A stretch of DNA of 15,871 nucleotides from Clostridium sp. CAG:510 (GTDB lineage Bacteria > Bacillota > Clostridia > Lachnospirales > Lachnospiraceae), in contig FR880792.1 in assembly GCA_000434615.1 (NCBI GenBank), positions 12,364 to 28,234 of the forward strand, written 5' to 3'. The position numbers and the translations under genes were made by a program. Of this stretch, positions 7,042-14,279 are shown one piece after another (positions within the stretch are counted from its first letter, which is position 1; each line of letters starts with the position of its first letter). The notes beneath the pieces were generated by a model. It was not told the origin of the DNA, did no database searches, and saw only the letters and a program-made list of their open reading frames with translations.

Positions 7042-7599
7042 ATGGGAATTTGGGAACTATTTGTACTGGCGGTAGGTTTATCAATGGATGCATTTGCCGT
7101 TTCTGTCTGTAAGGGCTTGTCCCTGGGAAAGATTAAGTGGAAGCATATGTGCATTGCGGGCCTCTGGTTCGGCGGCTTTCAGGCGCTGATGCCTCTTGCC
7201 GGATATTTTCTGGGAAGTCTTTTTGCCGATATTTTTACAAAGTATGCACACTGGATTGCGTTTGTGCTTTTGGTATTTATCGGCGGCAGCATGATTAAGG
7301 AGGCGTTCGGCAAGGAAGAAATCAATGCGTCCATGAATTTTCAGAGTATGCTGCTCTTAGCCATTGCAACCTCCATCGATGCCCTGGCAGTCGGTGTCAG
7401 CTTCGCCTTCCTGCAGGTGAAAATCATACCCGCCGTTTCCTTTATCGGTGTCATTACCTTCCTGTTTTCTGCCGTAGGTGTAAAAATCGGCAGCATTTTC
7501 GGAGATAAATACCGCTCCAAAGCAGAAATCTGCGGCGGCGTGATTTTAATTTTAATCGGTTTGAAAACCTTATTGGACGGTATAGGAATTTTAGGATAA
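7042..7599 (+). CDS. mntP: MntP manganese efflux pump
   Basis: Inner-membrane manganese exporter that protects against Mn(II) excess. The 185-residue protein has the family's length, six predicted hydrophobic segments and the internal two-fold repeat: LSMDAFAVSVCKG near residues 13-25 and TSIDALAVGVSFAF in the second half, each with the membrane Asp needed for transport in this family. The end LILIGLKTLLDG is also typical. AGGA at 7031-7034 lies 7 nt before ATG 7042. The gene follows the phospholipase-like gene by 40 nt, probably on the same message. Many mntP genes are controlled by a yybP-ykoY manganese riboswitch or MntR; there is no room for such a riboswitch in the 40-nt gap and I see none, so control may be through the upstream promoter. 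Confidence 0.95.
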   Translation: MGIWELFVLAVGLSMDAFAVSVCKGLSLGKIKWKHMCIAGLWFGGFQALMPLAGYFLGSLFADIFTKYAHWIAFVLLVFIGGSMIKEAFGKEEINASMNFQSMLLLAIATSIDALAVGVSFAFLQVKIIPAVSFIGVITFLFSAVGVKIGSIFGDKYRSKAEICGGVILILIGLKTLLDGIGILG

Positions 7600-7615
7600 G
7601 TTTATAGTTTCTTAA

Positions 7616-7644
7616 TTGACTAAAGGCGGCAGGAAAAATACAAT
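7616..7644 (+). promoter_or_regulatory. Sigma-A promoter of the ABC exporter operon
   Basis: TTGACT (7616-7621, 5 of 6) and TACAAT (7639-7644, 5 of 6) are separated by exactly 17 bp. Transcription would start near 7651, giving a leader of about 35 nt before the ATG at 7686. This is the best consensus promoter in the window and suggests steady expression unless a repressor acts. No MarR- or TetR-type regulator gene lies next to it here. Confidence 0.8.
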
Positions 7645-7685
7645 AAAGTGTATTACGTGAAAAATATGGAAAGGCATGGTTTGGT

Positions 7686-9842
7686 ATGGGCAAGATTGCA
7701 AAGTATCTGGCACAGGCATGGCCGGCTACCCTGATCGTATTCCTGCTGCTGGTGGTTCAGGCGTTCTGCGACCTGAGACTGCCACAGTACACGTCGGACA
7801 TTGTGGATGTGGGCATCGGACAGGGTGGTATCGAGTATGCGGCGCCGGAAAAATTAAGAGAAGAAACTTATGAAGATTTAAGCCTGTTCATGACAGCAGA
7901 AGAAAGAAATACGGTTGCGGGAGCTTACAGGCAGGAAGAAGACGGTATTTATGAGCTTGTAAGCGGGGACAAAGAAACCTGCGAAAAGATAGATGAGGCC
8001 ATGAAACTTCCCATGGTCTTTCTTTCTATGTTAAACAGCGGTCAGTCACCCTATGACCTTGGTCAGATAAAGGACATGGTGGCAGCAGGCATGGTAACGG
8101 AGGAGGATCTGCTTGCCATGCGCGAGCAGGCGCTTGCCAAGATGGGTGATCAGAGCGACACCATAGTAAAAGGGCAGGCGGTGCAGTTTGTAAAGTCCGA
8201 ATATGAGGCAATGGGCATGGATACCGGCAAAGTGCAGACGGATTTCCTGTGGAAGACCGGATTCAAGATGCTGGGGCTTTCGGCGCTGATGCTTCTGGCG
8301 GCCATTCTCACCGGTTATTTTGCTTCCGTAACGGCGGCCAAAATCGGTAAGAATTTAAGAGAGAAAATGTTTGCCAGGGTAATTTCCTTCTCCAGTGAGG
8401 AGATGGATAAATTCTCCACCGCATCCCTGATTACCCGCTGCACCAATGACATCCAGCAGGTGCAGATGGTAATTGTAGTCTTGCTGCGTATGGTTCTGTA
8501 TGCGCCGATTATCGGTGTGGGCGGTGTCATCAAGGTTGTGAACACCGGTACCGGCATGGGATGGATTATCGGCGTGGCGGTAGGTACCATTTTGGCACTT
8601 GTGTTGATACTGCTTCTGGTGGCGATGCCGAAGTTCAAGATTTTACAGAGCTTAGTGGACAATATCAACCTGATTTCCCGAGAGATACTGACCGGTGTGC
8701 CGGTTATCCGTGCTTTCAGCAGGGAGCACTACGAGGAAAAACGATTTGACAAAGCTAATAAGGACCTGATGCAGACCCAGTTGTTTACCGGCAGGGTCAT
8801 GAACTTCATGATGCCGGTGATGATGCTCATTATGAATGCCATTACCATTATGATTGTATGGTTCGGCGGCAAAAATATCGATGCGGGCACCATGCAGGTA
8901 GGTTCCATGCTGGCGTTTATTACTTACACCATGCAGATTGTCATGGCGTTCTTAATGCTGACCATGGTTTCCATTATGCTGCCGAGAGCGGGTGTGGCAG
9001 CGGACCGTATTGAAGAAGTGTTAAAGACAGAGCCGAAGATTACGGATAAAAAGGACGTAAAGGACGCAGAACTTACCGGGATAAAAGGAGAGCTTACCTT
9101 TGAAAATGTTGCATTCCGTTACCCGGAGGCAAAAGAGGATGCCCTGCACGACATTTCCTTCACGGCAAAGCCGGGAGAAACCACAGCTATTATCGGAAGC
9201 ACCGGCTGCGGTAAATCCACACTGCTTAATTTAATTCCCCGTTTCTATGATGTGACAGAGGGACGGATTTTGCTGGACGGCGTGGATATCCGGGATATTT
9301 CCCAGCACAAGCTGCGCAGCGTATTGGGACTGGTGCCCCAGAAGGCGGTGCTGTTCTCGGGTGACATTGCTTCCAATGTAAAGTTTGCCCATGAGGACAT
9401 TTCCGATGAAAAGATGAAGAAGGCGGCGGAAATCGCACAGGCAACGGAATTTATCGACAGCAAGCCGGAAAAATACGAAAGTCCTATTTCCCAGGGCGGC
9501 ACCAATGTGTCCGGCGGTCAGAAACAGAGGCTTTCCATTGCCAGAGCGGTTGCGGCGGAGCCGAAGATTTTCCTGTTTGATGACAGCTTTTCCGCACTGG
9601 ACTATAAAACGGACGTGACGCTGCGGAAGGCGCTGGCGCAGAATACGGCGGATGCAACCGTGATTATTGTGGCGCAGCGTATCAGTACCATTCTCCACGC
9701 CAACCGGATTATCGTGCTGGAAAACGGCACCATAGCCGGTATGGGAACCCATGAAGAGCTGCTCGCAAACTGTCCTGCTTACCGGGAGATTGCGAAATCC
9801 CAGCTTTCCGAAAAAGAGCTGCAAGGAGGTGCAGGCGCATGA
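7686..9842 (+). CDS. Heterodimeric ABC exporter subunit with degenerate ATPase site
   Basis: One half of an ATP-driven exporter that would pair with the next gene's product. The 718 residues comprise TM1 (about 13-33), a large hydrophilic acidic segment (about 46-188) probably outside the cell, five more membrane segments (about 192-440), and a nucleotide-binding domain with Walker A GSTGCGKST at 504-512, a canonical signature SGGQ at 609-612 and Walker B ending FLFDDS. Asp633 stands where the catalytic Glu belongs, and Gln664 replaces the H-loop His (VAQRIST). This pattern marks the degenerate member of heterodimeric exporters such as TM287 of TM287/288. The length exceeds the usual 580-600 aa because of the TM1-TM2 insertion. 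ATG 7686 follows GGAAAGG (7668-7674) at 11 nt. The stop overlaps the partner's start by 4 nt (ATGA). Substrate unknown; drug, lipid or peptide export are all possible. Confidence 0.93.
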   Translation: MGKIAKYLAQAWPATLIVFLLLVVQAFCDLRLPQYTSDIVDVGIGQGGIEYAAPEKLREETYEDLSLFMTAEERNTVAGAYRQEEDGIYELVSGDKETCEKIDEAMKLPMVFLSMLNSGQSPYDLGQIKDMVAAGMVTEEDLLAMREQALAKMGDQSDTIVKGQAVQFVKSEYEAMGMDTGKVQTDFLWKTGFKMLGLSALMLLAAILTGYFASVTAAKIGKNLREKMFARVISFSSEEMDKFSTASLITRCTNDIQQVQMVIVVLLRMVLYAPIIGVGGVIKVVNTGTGMGWIIGVAVGTILALVLILLLVAMPKFKILQSLVDNINLISREILTGVPVIRAFSREHYEEKRFDKANKDLMQTQLFTGRVMNFMMPVMMLIMNAITIMIVWFGGKNIDAGTMQVGSMLAFITYTMQIVMAFLMLTMVSIMLPRAGVAADRIEEVLKTEPKITDKKDVKDAELTGIKGELTFENVAFRYPEAKEDALHDISFTAKPGETTAIIGSTGCGKSTLLNLIPRFYDVTEGRILLDGVDIRDISQHKLRSVLGLVPQKAVLFSGDIASNVKFAHEDISDEKMKKAAEIAQATEFIDSKPEKYESPISQGGTNVSGGQKQRLSIARAVAAEPKIFLFDDSFSALDYKTDVTLRKALAQNTADATVIIVAQRISTILHANRIIVLENGTIAGMGTHEELLANCPAYREIAKSQLSEKELQGGAGA

Positions 9843-11695
9843 GTGAACAGCAGAAAAACAGAGGACCCCGCAGACACGGACCCATGGGCGGCGGCCCCGG
9901 AGGCATGATGCCGGGAGAAAAAGCAAAGGACTTTAAGGGTACCTTTGTGAAACTCTTAAAATATATGGGCAACTACAAATATGCCGTGCTGGTGGTGATG
10001 CTTTTTGCCGTCGGAGGAACGGTCTTCAATATTTTAGGACCCAAGGTATTAAGCAAGGCGACCACGGAGCTGTTTAACGGTCTGATGGCGAGGATTGCGG
10101 GTACCGGCGGTATTGACTTTGAAAAAATAGGCAGAATACTGCTACTGTTACTGGGACTCTACGTGTTAAGCGCCCTGCTTTCCTTTGTGCAGGGTTACCT
10201 GATGACGGGAATTGCCCAGAAATTAAGCTATCGTTTCCGAAAGGAAATTTCCGAGAAAATCAACCGTATGCCCATGGCATATTTCGAGTCCCGTACTGTG
10301 GGCGAAATTCTTTCCCGTATTACCAACGATGTGGATACCATGGGACAGAACTTAAGCCAGAGCATTACGACACTGATTACGTCCCTGACCACCATCATCG
10401 GTGTGCTGGTGATGATGCTTTCCATCAGCCCCCTGATGACCCTGATTGCGCTGGCGATTTTACCCATATCCGGCGGTCTGATAGGTCTGGTCATCAGGTT
10501 CTCCCAGAAGCACTTTGTGGCGCAGCAGAATTATCTTGGTAAAATCAACGGACAGATTGAGGAGACCTTCTCCGGGCAGAATATTATCAAAGCATTTAAT
10601 AAGGAAGAAGATACTCTGAGAGACTTTAAGGAAACTAATGAAGTTCTGTATGCTTCTGCCTGGAAGTCCCAGTTTTTATCCGGACTCATGCAGCCTGTTA
10701 TGACCTTTGTTGGCAACTTAGGCTATGTGGCGGTGGCTATAAGCGGCAGTATTTTAGTCATTCAGGGTGTGATTGATGTGGGTGAAATCCAGGCGTTCAT
10801 CCAGTATGTGAAGAACTTTACCCAGCCCATTACCCAGCTCGCCCAGGTGTCCAATCTGTTCCAGTCCACGGCGGCTGCGGCAGAAAGAGTCTTTGAATTC
10901 TTAGAGGAAGAGGAAGAAGACGTAACGGTGGAAAATCCTGTAAAGCTGTCCCATGTGGACGGTGCGGTTTCCTTTGACCATGTAGGCTTCGGCTATACAC
11001 CGGACAAAATTGTTATAAAGGATTTCTCCTGTCAGGTGAAGCCCGGACAGACCATTGCGATTGTAGGACCTACAGGTGCCGGCAAGACCACCATGGTAAA
11101 ACTGCTGATGCGTTTCTATGATGTAAATAAGGGCGCCATTAAGGTGGACGGGCATAATGTAAAGGAATTCAACCGCAGCGACCTTCGGGAAAACTTCGGC
11201 ATGGTATTGCAGGACACCTGGCTGTTTAAGGGTACGATTATGGAAAATATCCGGTACGGCAAGCTGGATGCTACGGATGAGGAGGTCATAGCGGCAGCCA
11301 AGGCAGCCCATGCCCACCATTTCATCCAGACACTGCCGGGCGGCTACCGGATGGAGCTGAATGAGGACGCCAGCAATGTGTCCCAGGGACAGAAGCAGCT
11401 CCTTACCATTGCCAGAGCCATTTTAGCGGACAATCCCATCATGATTTTAGATGAAGCCACCAGCTCCGTGGATACCCGCACGGAGGGCAGAATTCAGAAG
11501 GCGATGAACAACCTGATGAAGGGAAGGACCAGCTTTGTCATTGCACACAGACTTTCCACCATCAAGGAAGCGGATTTGATTCTGGTAATGAAGGACGGAG
11601 ACATTGTGGAGCAGGGTACCCACGAAGAACTGCTCCGTAAGAATGGCTTCTACGCAACCCTTTACAACTCGCAGTTTGAGGAAGCCACTGCCTGA
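9839..11695 (+). CDS. Heterodimeric ABC exporter subunit with catalytic Walker B
   Basis: Partner half of the exporter. The 618-residue protein begins with a cytoplasmic tail rich in Gly, Pro, Met and Arg (about 8-26), then six membrane segments (about 47-340) and a nucleotide-binding domain: Walker A GPTGAGKTT at 410-418, Q-loop in GMVLQDTW, signature SQGQ at 515-518 in place of SGGQ, Walker B MILDEATS with D538 and catalytic E539, and H-loop H570 (IAHRLSTI). Its Walker A/B joined with the partner's canonical signature forms the competent ATP site; its altered signature faces the partner's degenerate Walker B. The two defects are exactly complementary, so the genes clearly encode one transporter. 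The ATGA overlap at 9839-9842 implies translational coupling, helped by AAGGAGG at 9822-9828. No terminator is obvious after its stop. Confidence 0.94.
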   Translation: MSEQQKNRGPRRHGPMGGGPGGMMPGEKAKDFKGTFVKLLKYMGNYKYAVLVVMLFAVGGTVFNILGPKVLSKATTELFNGLMARIAGTGGIDFEKIGRILLLLLGLYVLSALLSFVQGYLMTGIAQKLSYRFRKEISEKINRMPMAYFESRTVGEILSRITNDVDTMGQNLSQSITTLITSLTTIIGVLVMMLSISPLMTLIALAILPISGGLIGLVIRFSQKHFVAQQNYLGKINGQIEETFSGQNIIKAFNKEEDTLRDFKETNEVLYASAWKSQFLSGLMQPVMTFVGNLGYVAVAISGSILVIQGVIDVGEIQAFIQYVKNFTQPITQLAQVSNLFQSTAAAAERVFEFLEEEEEDVTVENPVKLSHVDGAVSFDHVGFGYTPDKIVIKDFSCQVKPGQTIAIVGPTGAGKTTMVKLLMRFYDVNKGAIKVDGHNVKEFNRSDLRENFGMVLQDTWLFKGTIMENIRYGKLDATDEEVIAAAKAAHAHHFIQTLPGGYRMELNEDASNVSQGQKQLLTIARAILADNPIMILDEATSSVDTRTEGRIQKAMNNLMKGRTSFVIAHRLSTIKEADLILVMKDGDIVEQGTHEELLRKNGFYATLYNSQFEEATA

Positions 11696-11723
11696 TAAAA
11701 ATATTCCTTTTTTGTACATTCTA

Positions 11724-11732
11724 TGTTATAAT
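11724..11732 (+). promoter_or_regulatory. Extended -10 promoter before the HD-GYP gene
   Basis: TGTTATAAT at 11724-11732 is a perfect extended -10 element. The -35 position at 17 bp (11704-11709, TTCCTT) is poor, and TTGTAC at 11712-11717 is too close to serve. Transcription would begin near 11739, leaving a leader of about 30 nt that contains the GGAGG at 11759-11763. The gene can also be reached by read-through from the exporter operon, 74 nt upstream. Confidence 0.55.
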
Positions 11733-11769
11733 GAGCCACAGAGAAGTGAGAATGTGATGGAGGCAGTGC

Positions 11770-13038
11770 ATGGGGGCGGAACTCGTAAGAACTTTTGACA
11801 TATATCAGGTTATCAGCCGCGCTATGGGCGCCATGAATGCACGGCTCTTGAATCATGGTGAGATTGTCGGTTACATTTTTTACAATATGCTGAAGGTGGA
11901 AGGCAAGTATAGCGATACTGAGCTGGCGGAATGGGCGTTAATCGGTATGCTGCACGATGTGGGCGCCATCAAGACCAACATGAACAATGCCAGTCTGGCG
12001 ACCATCGAAACAACCAACGTGTGGGCGCATTCCATTTACGGATATCTGTTTCTGCGTTATCTGTCTCCGGTAGGGGATAAGGCGGAGGTGGTGCTTTACC
12101 ACCACCTTCCGTACAAGCTGCATGAACAGATAAACAGCCGTTACATAAGGGAAGCACAGTATCTGACCATTGCGGATAAGATGGATTTGTTTGCCCGGGC
12201 AGAAGGGCACAACATGCCGAGGGATTATTTTTCCACCCAAGGGGATATAGATTTTGCCCAGAAAGCGTTAGAGCGTTTTTATGTTGCCCAGAAGCGGTTC
12301 CATGTACTGGACAAACTGAAAACCGGCGAATACAAACAGGAAATGAGCGCACTGTTTAAGAGCGCCGCCTTCACTGAACAACAGAAGAAGGGCTTTCTGG
12401 AAATGCTGGTGTATTCCATTGATTTCAGGAGCCAGCAGACGGTTATCCATACCATGTCAACCAAAGCGTTTTCACTGGAAATCGGCAAGCTCATGAATGT
12501 GGGCACCAGAGATTTGGAAATCCTGTATTACGGCTCTCTTTTACATGACATCGGCAAAATCGTCATTCCGCTTTCCATACTGGAAGCACCGAGACGGCTG
12601 ACCGATGAAGAAATGCGCATTATGAAGGCTCATGTGGTTATCACCGGCAAGATTCTGGAAGGCATCATGGATGAGCGGATTGTGAATGTGGCATACAGAC
12701 ATCATGAGAAGCTGGATGGCACCGGTTACCCACAGGGACTGCGGGCAGAGGATTTGAGTCTGCTTGAAAGAATTGTTGCGGTGGGAGATATTTTAAGTGC
12801 CCTTTACAGCAAGAGAAGCTACAAGGACTCCTTTCCGCCGGAAAAAATAAAAGGTATCTTAAAAGACGATGCCGACAACGGCAAGATAAGCAAAGAGATA
12901 GTGGACGTGGTGTTGAAAAAATTTGACGACATCATCAGCCGCTACGAGAAACAGCGTAACCTGACCATGGAACGCTATATGGAAATCACTGCCAAGTACG
13001 ACAGCATCTATGAGAAATTTAAGGCGTTCGACGCATAA
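11770..13038 (+). CDS. Tandem HD domain protein with C-terminal HD-GYP (probable cyclic-di-GMP phosphodiesterase)
   Basis: Probable cytoplasmic phosphohydrolase, most likely degrading cyclic-di-GMP. The 422-residue protein has two HD domains and no membrane or receiver domain. The C-terminal one is a canonical HD-GYP: H227, H259-D260 in LLHDIGK, H288, H311-H312 and the motif HHEKLDGTGYP (311-321), then D340 in VGD. The N-terminal one (about 25-145) keeps an equivalent metal-ligand set, H29, H62-D63 in LHDVG, H87, H111-H112 and D136 in IADKMD, but has HHLPYKLHEQIN where the GYP loop would be. A linker of about 80 residues joins them, and a charged, probably helical tail (about 380-420) ends the protein. 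GGAGG at 11759-11763 lies 6 nt before ATG 11770. The gene stands alone, with its own likely promoter and a strong terminator downstream. The N-terminal domain may sense, regulate or hydrolyse a different ligand. Confidence 0.9.
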   Translation: MGAELVRTFDIYQVISRAMGAMNARLLNHGEIVGYIFYNMLKVEGKYSDTELAEWALIGMLHDVGAIKTNMNNASLATIETTNVWAHSIYGYLFLRYLSPVGDKAEVVLYHHLPYKLHEQINSRYIREAQYLTIADKMDLFARAEGHNMPRDYFSTQGDIDFAQKALERFYVAQKRFHVLDKLKTGEYKQEMSALFKSAAFTEQQKKGFLEMLVYSIDFRSQQTVIHTMSTKAFSLEIGKLMNVGTRDLEILYYGSLLHDIGKIVIPLSILEAPRRLTDEEMRIMKAHVVITGKILEGIMDERIVNVAYRHHEKLDGTGYPQGLRAEDLSLLERIVAVGDILSALYSKRSYKDSFPPEKIKGILKDDADNGKISKEIVDVVLKKFDDIISRYEKQRNLTMERYMEITAKYDSIYEKFKAFDA

Positions 13039-13042
13039 CATC

Positions 13043-13060
13043 TGTGCCGTGGCAGGCACA
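13043..13060 (+). other. Small hairpin just after the HD-GYP stop
   Basis: TGTGCC (13043-13048) and GGCACA (13055-13060) form a perfect 6-bp stem with a GTGGCA loop, five bases after the stop codon. A short A-rich stretch follows, with no U-tract, so it is not a terminator on the + strand. It may protect the 3' end of the message or act with the larger palindrome downstream. Confidence 0.4.
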
Positions 13061-13076
13061 ACCCACAAATAAAACA

Positions 13077-13205
13077 GCCTGAGCTTATTCTTTACAGACT
13101 CTCAGTCATCGTCGGTACTTAGGTGCTGTATTTTAGCACCTTATGTACCGCTACGGTGACTGCGAAGCGAGAGCGTGTCTGTAACGAATAACTCAGGCAT
13201 TTTTT
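13077..13205. terminator. Large nested palindrome, bidirectional terminator-like element
   Basis: A 122-bp imperfect palindrome (13077-13198) fills the gap between two convergent genes. The outer stem pairs GCCTGAG, TTATTC and TTACAGAC (13077-13099) with GTCTGTAA, GAATAA and CTCAGGC (13177-13198), with one bulge (13084) and one mismatch (13091/13185). A CTC/GAG step leads to an inner arm: AGTCA/TGACT, CGT/ACG, CGGTAC/GTACCG and AGGTGCT/AGCACCT closing on GTATTTT. A side bulge (13162-13170) contains GCGAAGC. About 45 base pairs form in total. A T-tract follows on the + strand (13200-13205), and AAATAAAA (13067-13074) precedes, giving a U-tract on the - strand, so it can end transcription both ways. 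It is far longer than an ordinary terminator and may be an inserted palindromic repeat or a structured RNA. Confidence 0.8.
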
Positions 13206-13247
13206 ATTTAGTACCTGTCACAACCACGGCGCGATATCCACGGTAAG

Positions 13248-14108
13248 TTATGCCTGCCAGCGGCCGGAAGCACCGCAGGGAAGCACAAGCCCGGTGCCGC
13301 TTACCGGCAGTCCGATTTCCTCTGCTGCAACCGTTCCGCCGAACTGCTTCTTTACGGTAAGATTTAACATATAGGATAGTACCGCAGGCTGCAGCCCGGT
13401 GGTGTAGGAGTTGATGAGGAAGAACAGGGGCTTGTCCGACAGAAGCTTTGCGGTCAGTTCCACAAAGGGGAAGATGTTTTCCTCGATTTTCCAGATTTCA
13501 CCCTTCGGACCCCTGCCGTAGGAGGGCGGATCCATGATAATGCCGTCGTAATGGTTGCCGCGGCGGATTTCCCGTTCCACAAACTTGGTGCAGTCATCCA
13601 CCAGCCAGCGGATGGGGGCATCGGCAAGGCCGCTGGCTGCGGCATTTTCCTTTGCCCAGGAAACCATGCCCTTGGAGGCATCCACATGGGTGACCTGCGC
13701 GCCGGCTTTAGCGGCGGACACAGTGGCGCCTCCGGTGTAGGCAAACAGGTTCAGTACCTTTACGGGGCGACCTGCATGGGCAATCAGATTGGAAAACCAG
13801 TCCCAGTTGACAGCCTGTTCCGGGAACAGACCGGTATGCTTGAAGCTGAAGGGCTTTAAGTGGAAGGTGAGATCCTTATAGGAAATGCTCCATTCGTCCG
13901 GGAGATTTATGAACTCCCATTCGCCGCCGCCCTTGCTGCTCCTGTGGTAATGGCCGTTTTTCTTTTTCCAGCCCGGATGCTCATGCGGTGTGTTCCAGAT
14001 GACCTGGGGGTCGGGACGTACCAACAGGTATTTTCCCCACCGTTCCAGCTTTTCACCGCCGGAGGTATCCAGCACTTCGTAATCTTTCCAGTTATTTGCA
14101 ATCCACAT
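13248..14108 (-). CDS. Class I SAM-dependent methyltransferase, RlmI-like
   Basis: Probable RNA methyltransferase, most like the 23S rRNA cytosine-5 group that includes RlmI. From ATG 14108 the protein has 286 residues. The N-terminal about 100 residues lack the PUA signature of E. coli RlmI but include the aromatic WKDYEVLDTSGGEKLERW and GLFPEQAVNW segments typical of this clade. The Rossmann core shows motif I VLNLFAYTGGATVSAAKAG (118-136), the acidic ribose-binding D143 in THVDAS, and the catalytic-type motif MDPPSYGRG (192-200). A TTG at 14120 in frame would add four residues, but AAAGG (14122-14126) would then touch the start codon; ATG 14108 leaves 13 nt, long but more usual in start codon. 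The gene converges with the HD-GYP gene and diverges from the symporter gene. The exact target base is not predictable from this sequence. Confidence 0.87.
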   Translation of the reverse strand: MWIANNWKDYEVLDTSGGEKLERWGKYLLVRPDPQVIWNTPHEHPGWKKKNGHYHRSSKGGGEWEFINLPDEWSISYKDLTFHLKPFSFKHTGLFPEQAVNWDWFSNLIAHAGRPVKVLNLFAYTGGATVSAAKAGAQVTHVDASKGMVSWAKENAAASGLADAPIRWLVDDCTKFVEREIRRGNHYDGIIMDPPSYGRGPKGEIWKIEENIFPFVELTAKLLSDKPLFFLINSYTTGLQPAVLSYMLNLTVKKQFGGTVAAEEIGLPVSGTGLVLPCGASGRWQA

Positions 14109-14144
14109 GGTAATAAACAAACCTTTCTTTAAATAATTACTTCT

Positions 14145-14193
14145 ATTATATATATTCTTCTCTTATACTACACAGAATTTCCATTCTTTGCAA
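14145..14193 (-). promoter_or_regulatory. Candidate promoter region of the methyltransferase gene
   Basis: Two options are visible on the - strand. TTGCAA (14193-14188) and TAGTAT (14170-14165) are 17 bp apart, a moderate match at both boxes. A perfect TATAAT lies at 14150-14145, but the position 17 bp upstream reads GTGTAG. Either would leave a short A/T-rich leader before ATG 14108. The region is A/T-rich throughout, so single-box matches are weak evidence. Confidence 0.35.
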
Positions 14194-14201
14194 GAAAAGA
14201 C

Positions 14202-14230
14202 TTGTATTTTGCGTTAAGACACTGTAAAAT
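14202..14230 (+). promoter_or_regulatory. Promoter of the putP-type symporter gene
   Basis: TTGTAT (14202-14207, 4 of 6) and TAAAAT (14225-14230, 5 of 6) are separated by exactly 17 bp. Transcription would begin near 14237, giving a leader of about 43 nt. The TTG of this -35 box opens a longer reading frame for the symporter, but it lies upstream of the transcript start and so cannot be the start codon if this promoter is used. Confidence 0.55.
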
Positions 14231-14232
14231 TC

Positions 14233-14261
14233 ATAAATATGTGAAAGATATGTATATTTAT
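14233..14261. repeat. 8-bp inverted repeat in the symporter leader
   Basis: ATAAATAT (14233-14240) and ATATTTAT (14254-14261) are exact inverted copies with 13 bp between. They lie just downstream of the -10 box, around the expected transcript start, and end 4 nt before the ribosome binding site AAAGGAG (14266-14272). The place suits a repressor operator. All bases are A or T, so chance is a real alternative. Confidence 0.35.
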
Positions 14262-14279
14262 ACGCAAAGGAGAAAACTT

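Noticed and set aside
9231..9926. 231-codon open frame on the - strand inside the exporter genes
   Set aside because: It lies wholly opposite the Walker A to C-terminal coding region of one subunit and the start of the next; the translation is rich in Arg, Cys and His with no family resemblance, as expected of an antisense shadow.
11701..11735. T-rich stretch after the exporter genes as a terminator
   Set aside because: CCTTTTTTG is not preceded by a stable GC-rich stem.
13551..13859. Open frames on the + strand opposite the methyltransferase gene
   Set aside because: They are antisense to the conserved SAM-binding core and show no recognisable domain.
14202..14279. TTG start extending the symporter by 26 residues
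   Set aside because: The TTG is part of the -35 box and upstream of the likely transcript start, whereas ATG 14280 has a strong AAAGGAG at 7 nt and begins at the usual PutP position.
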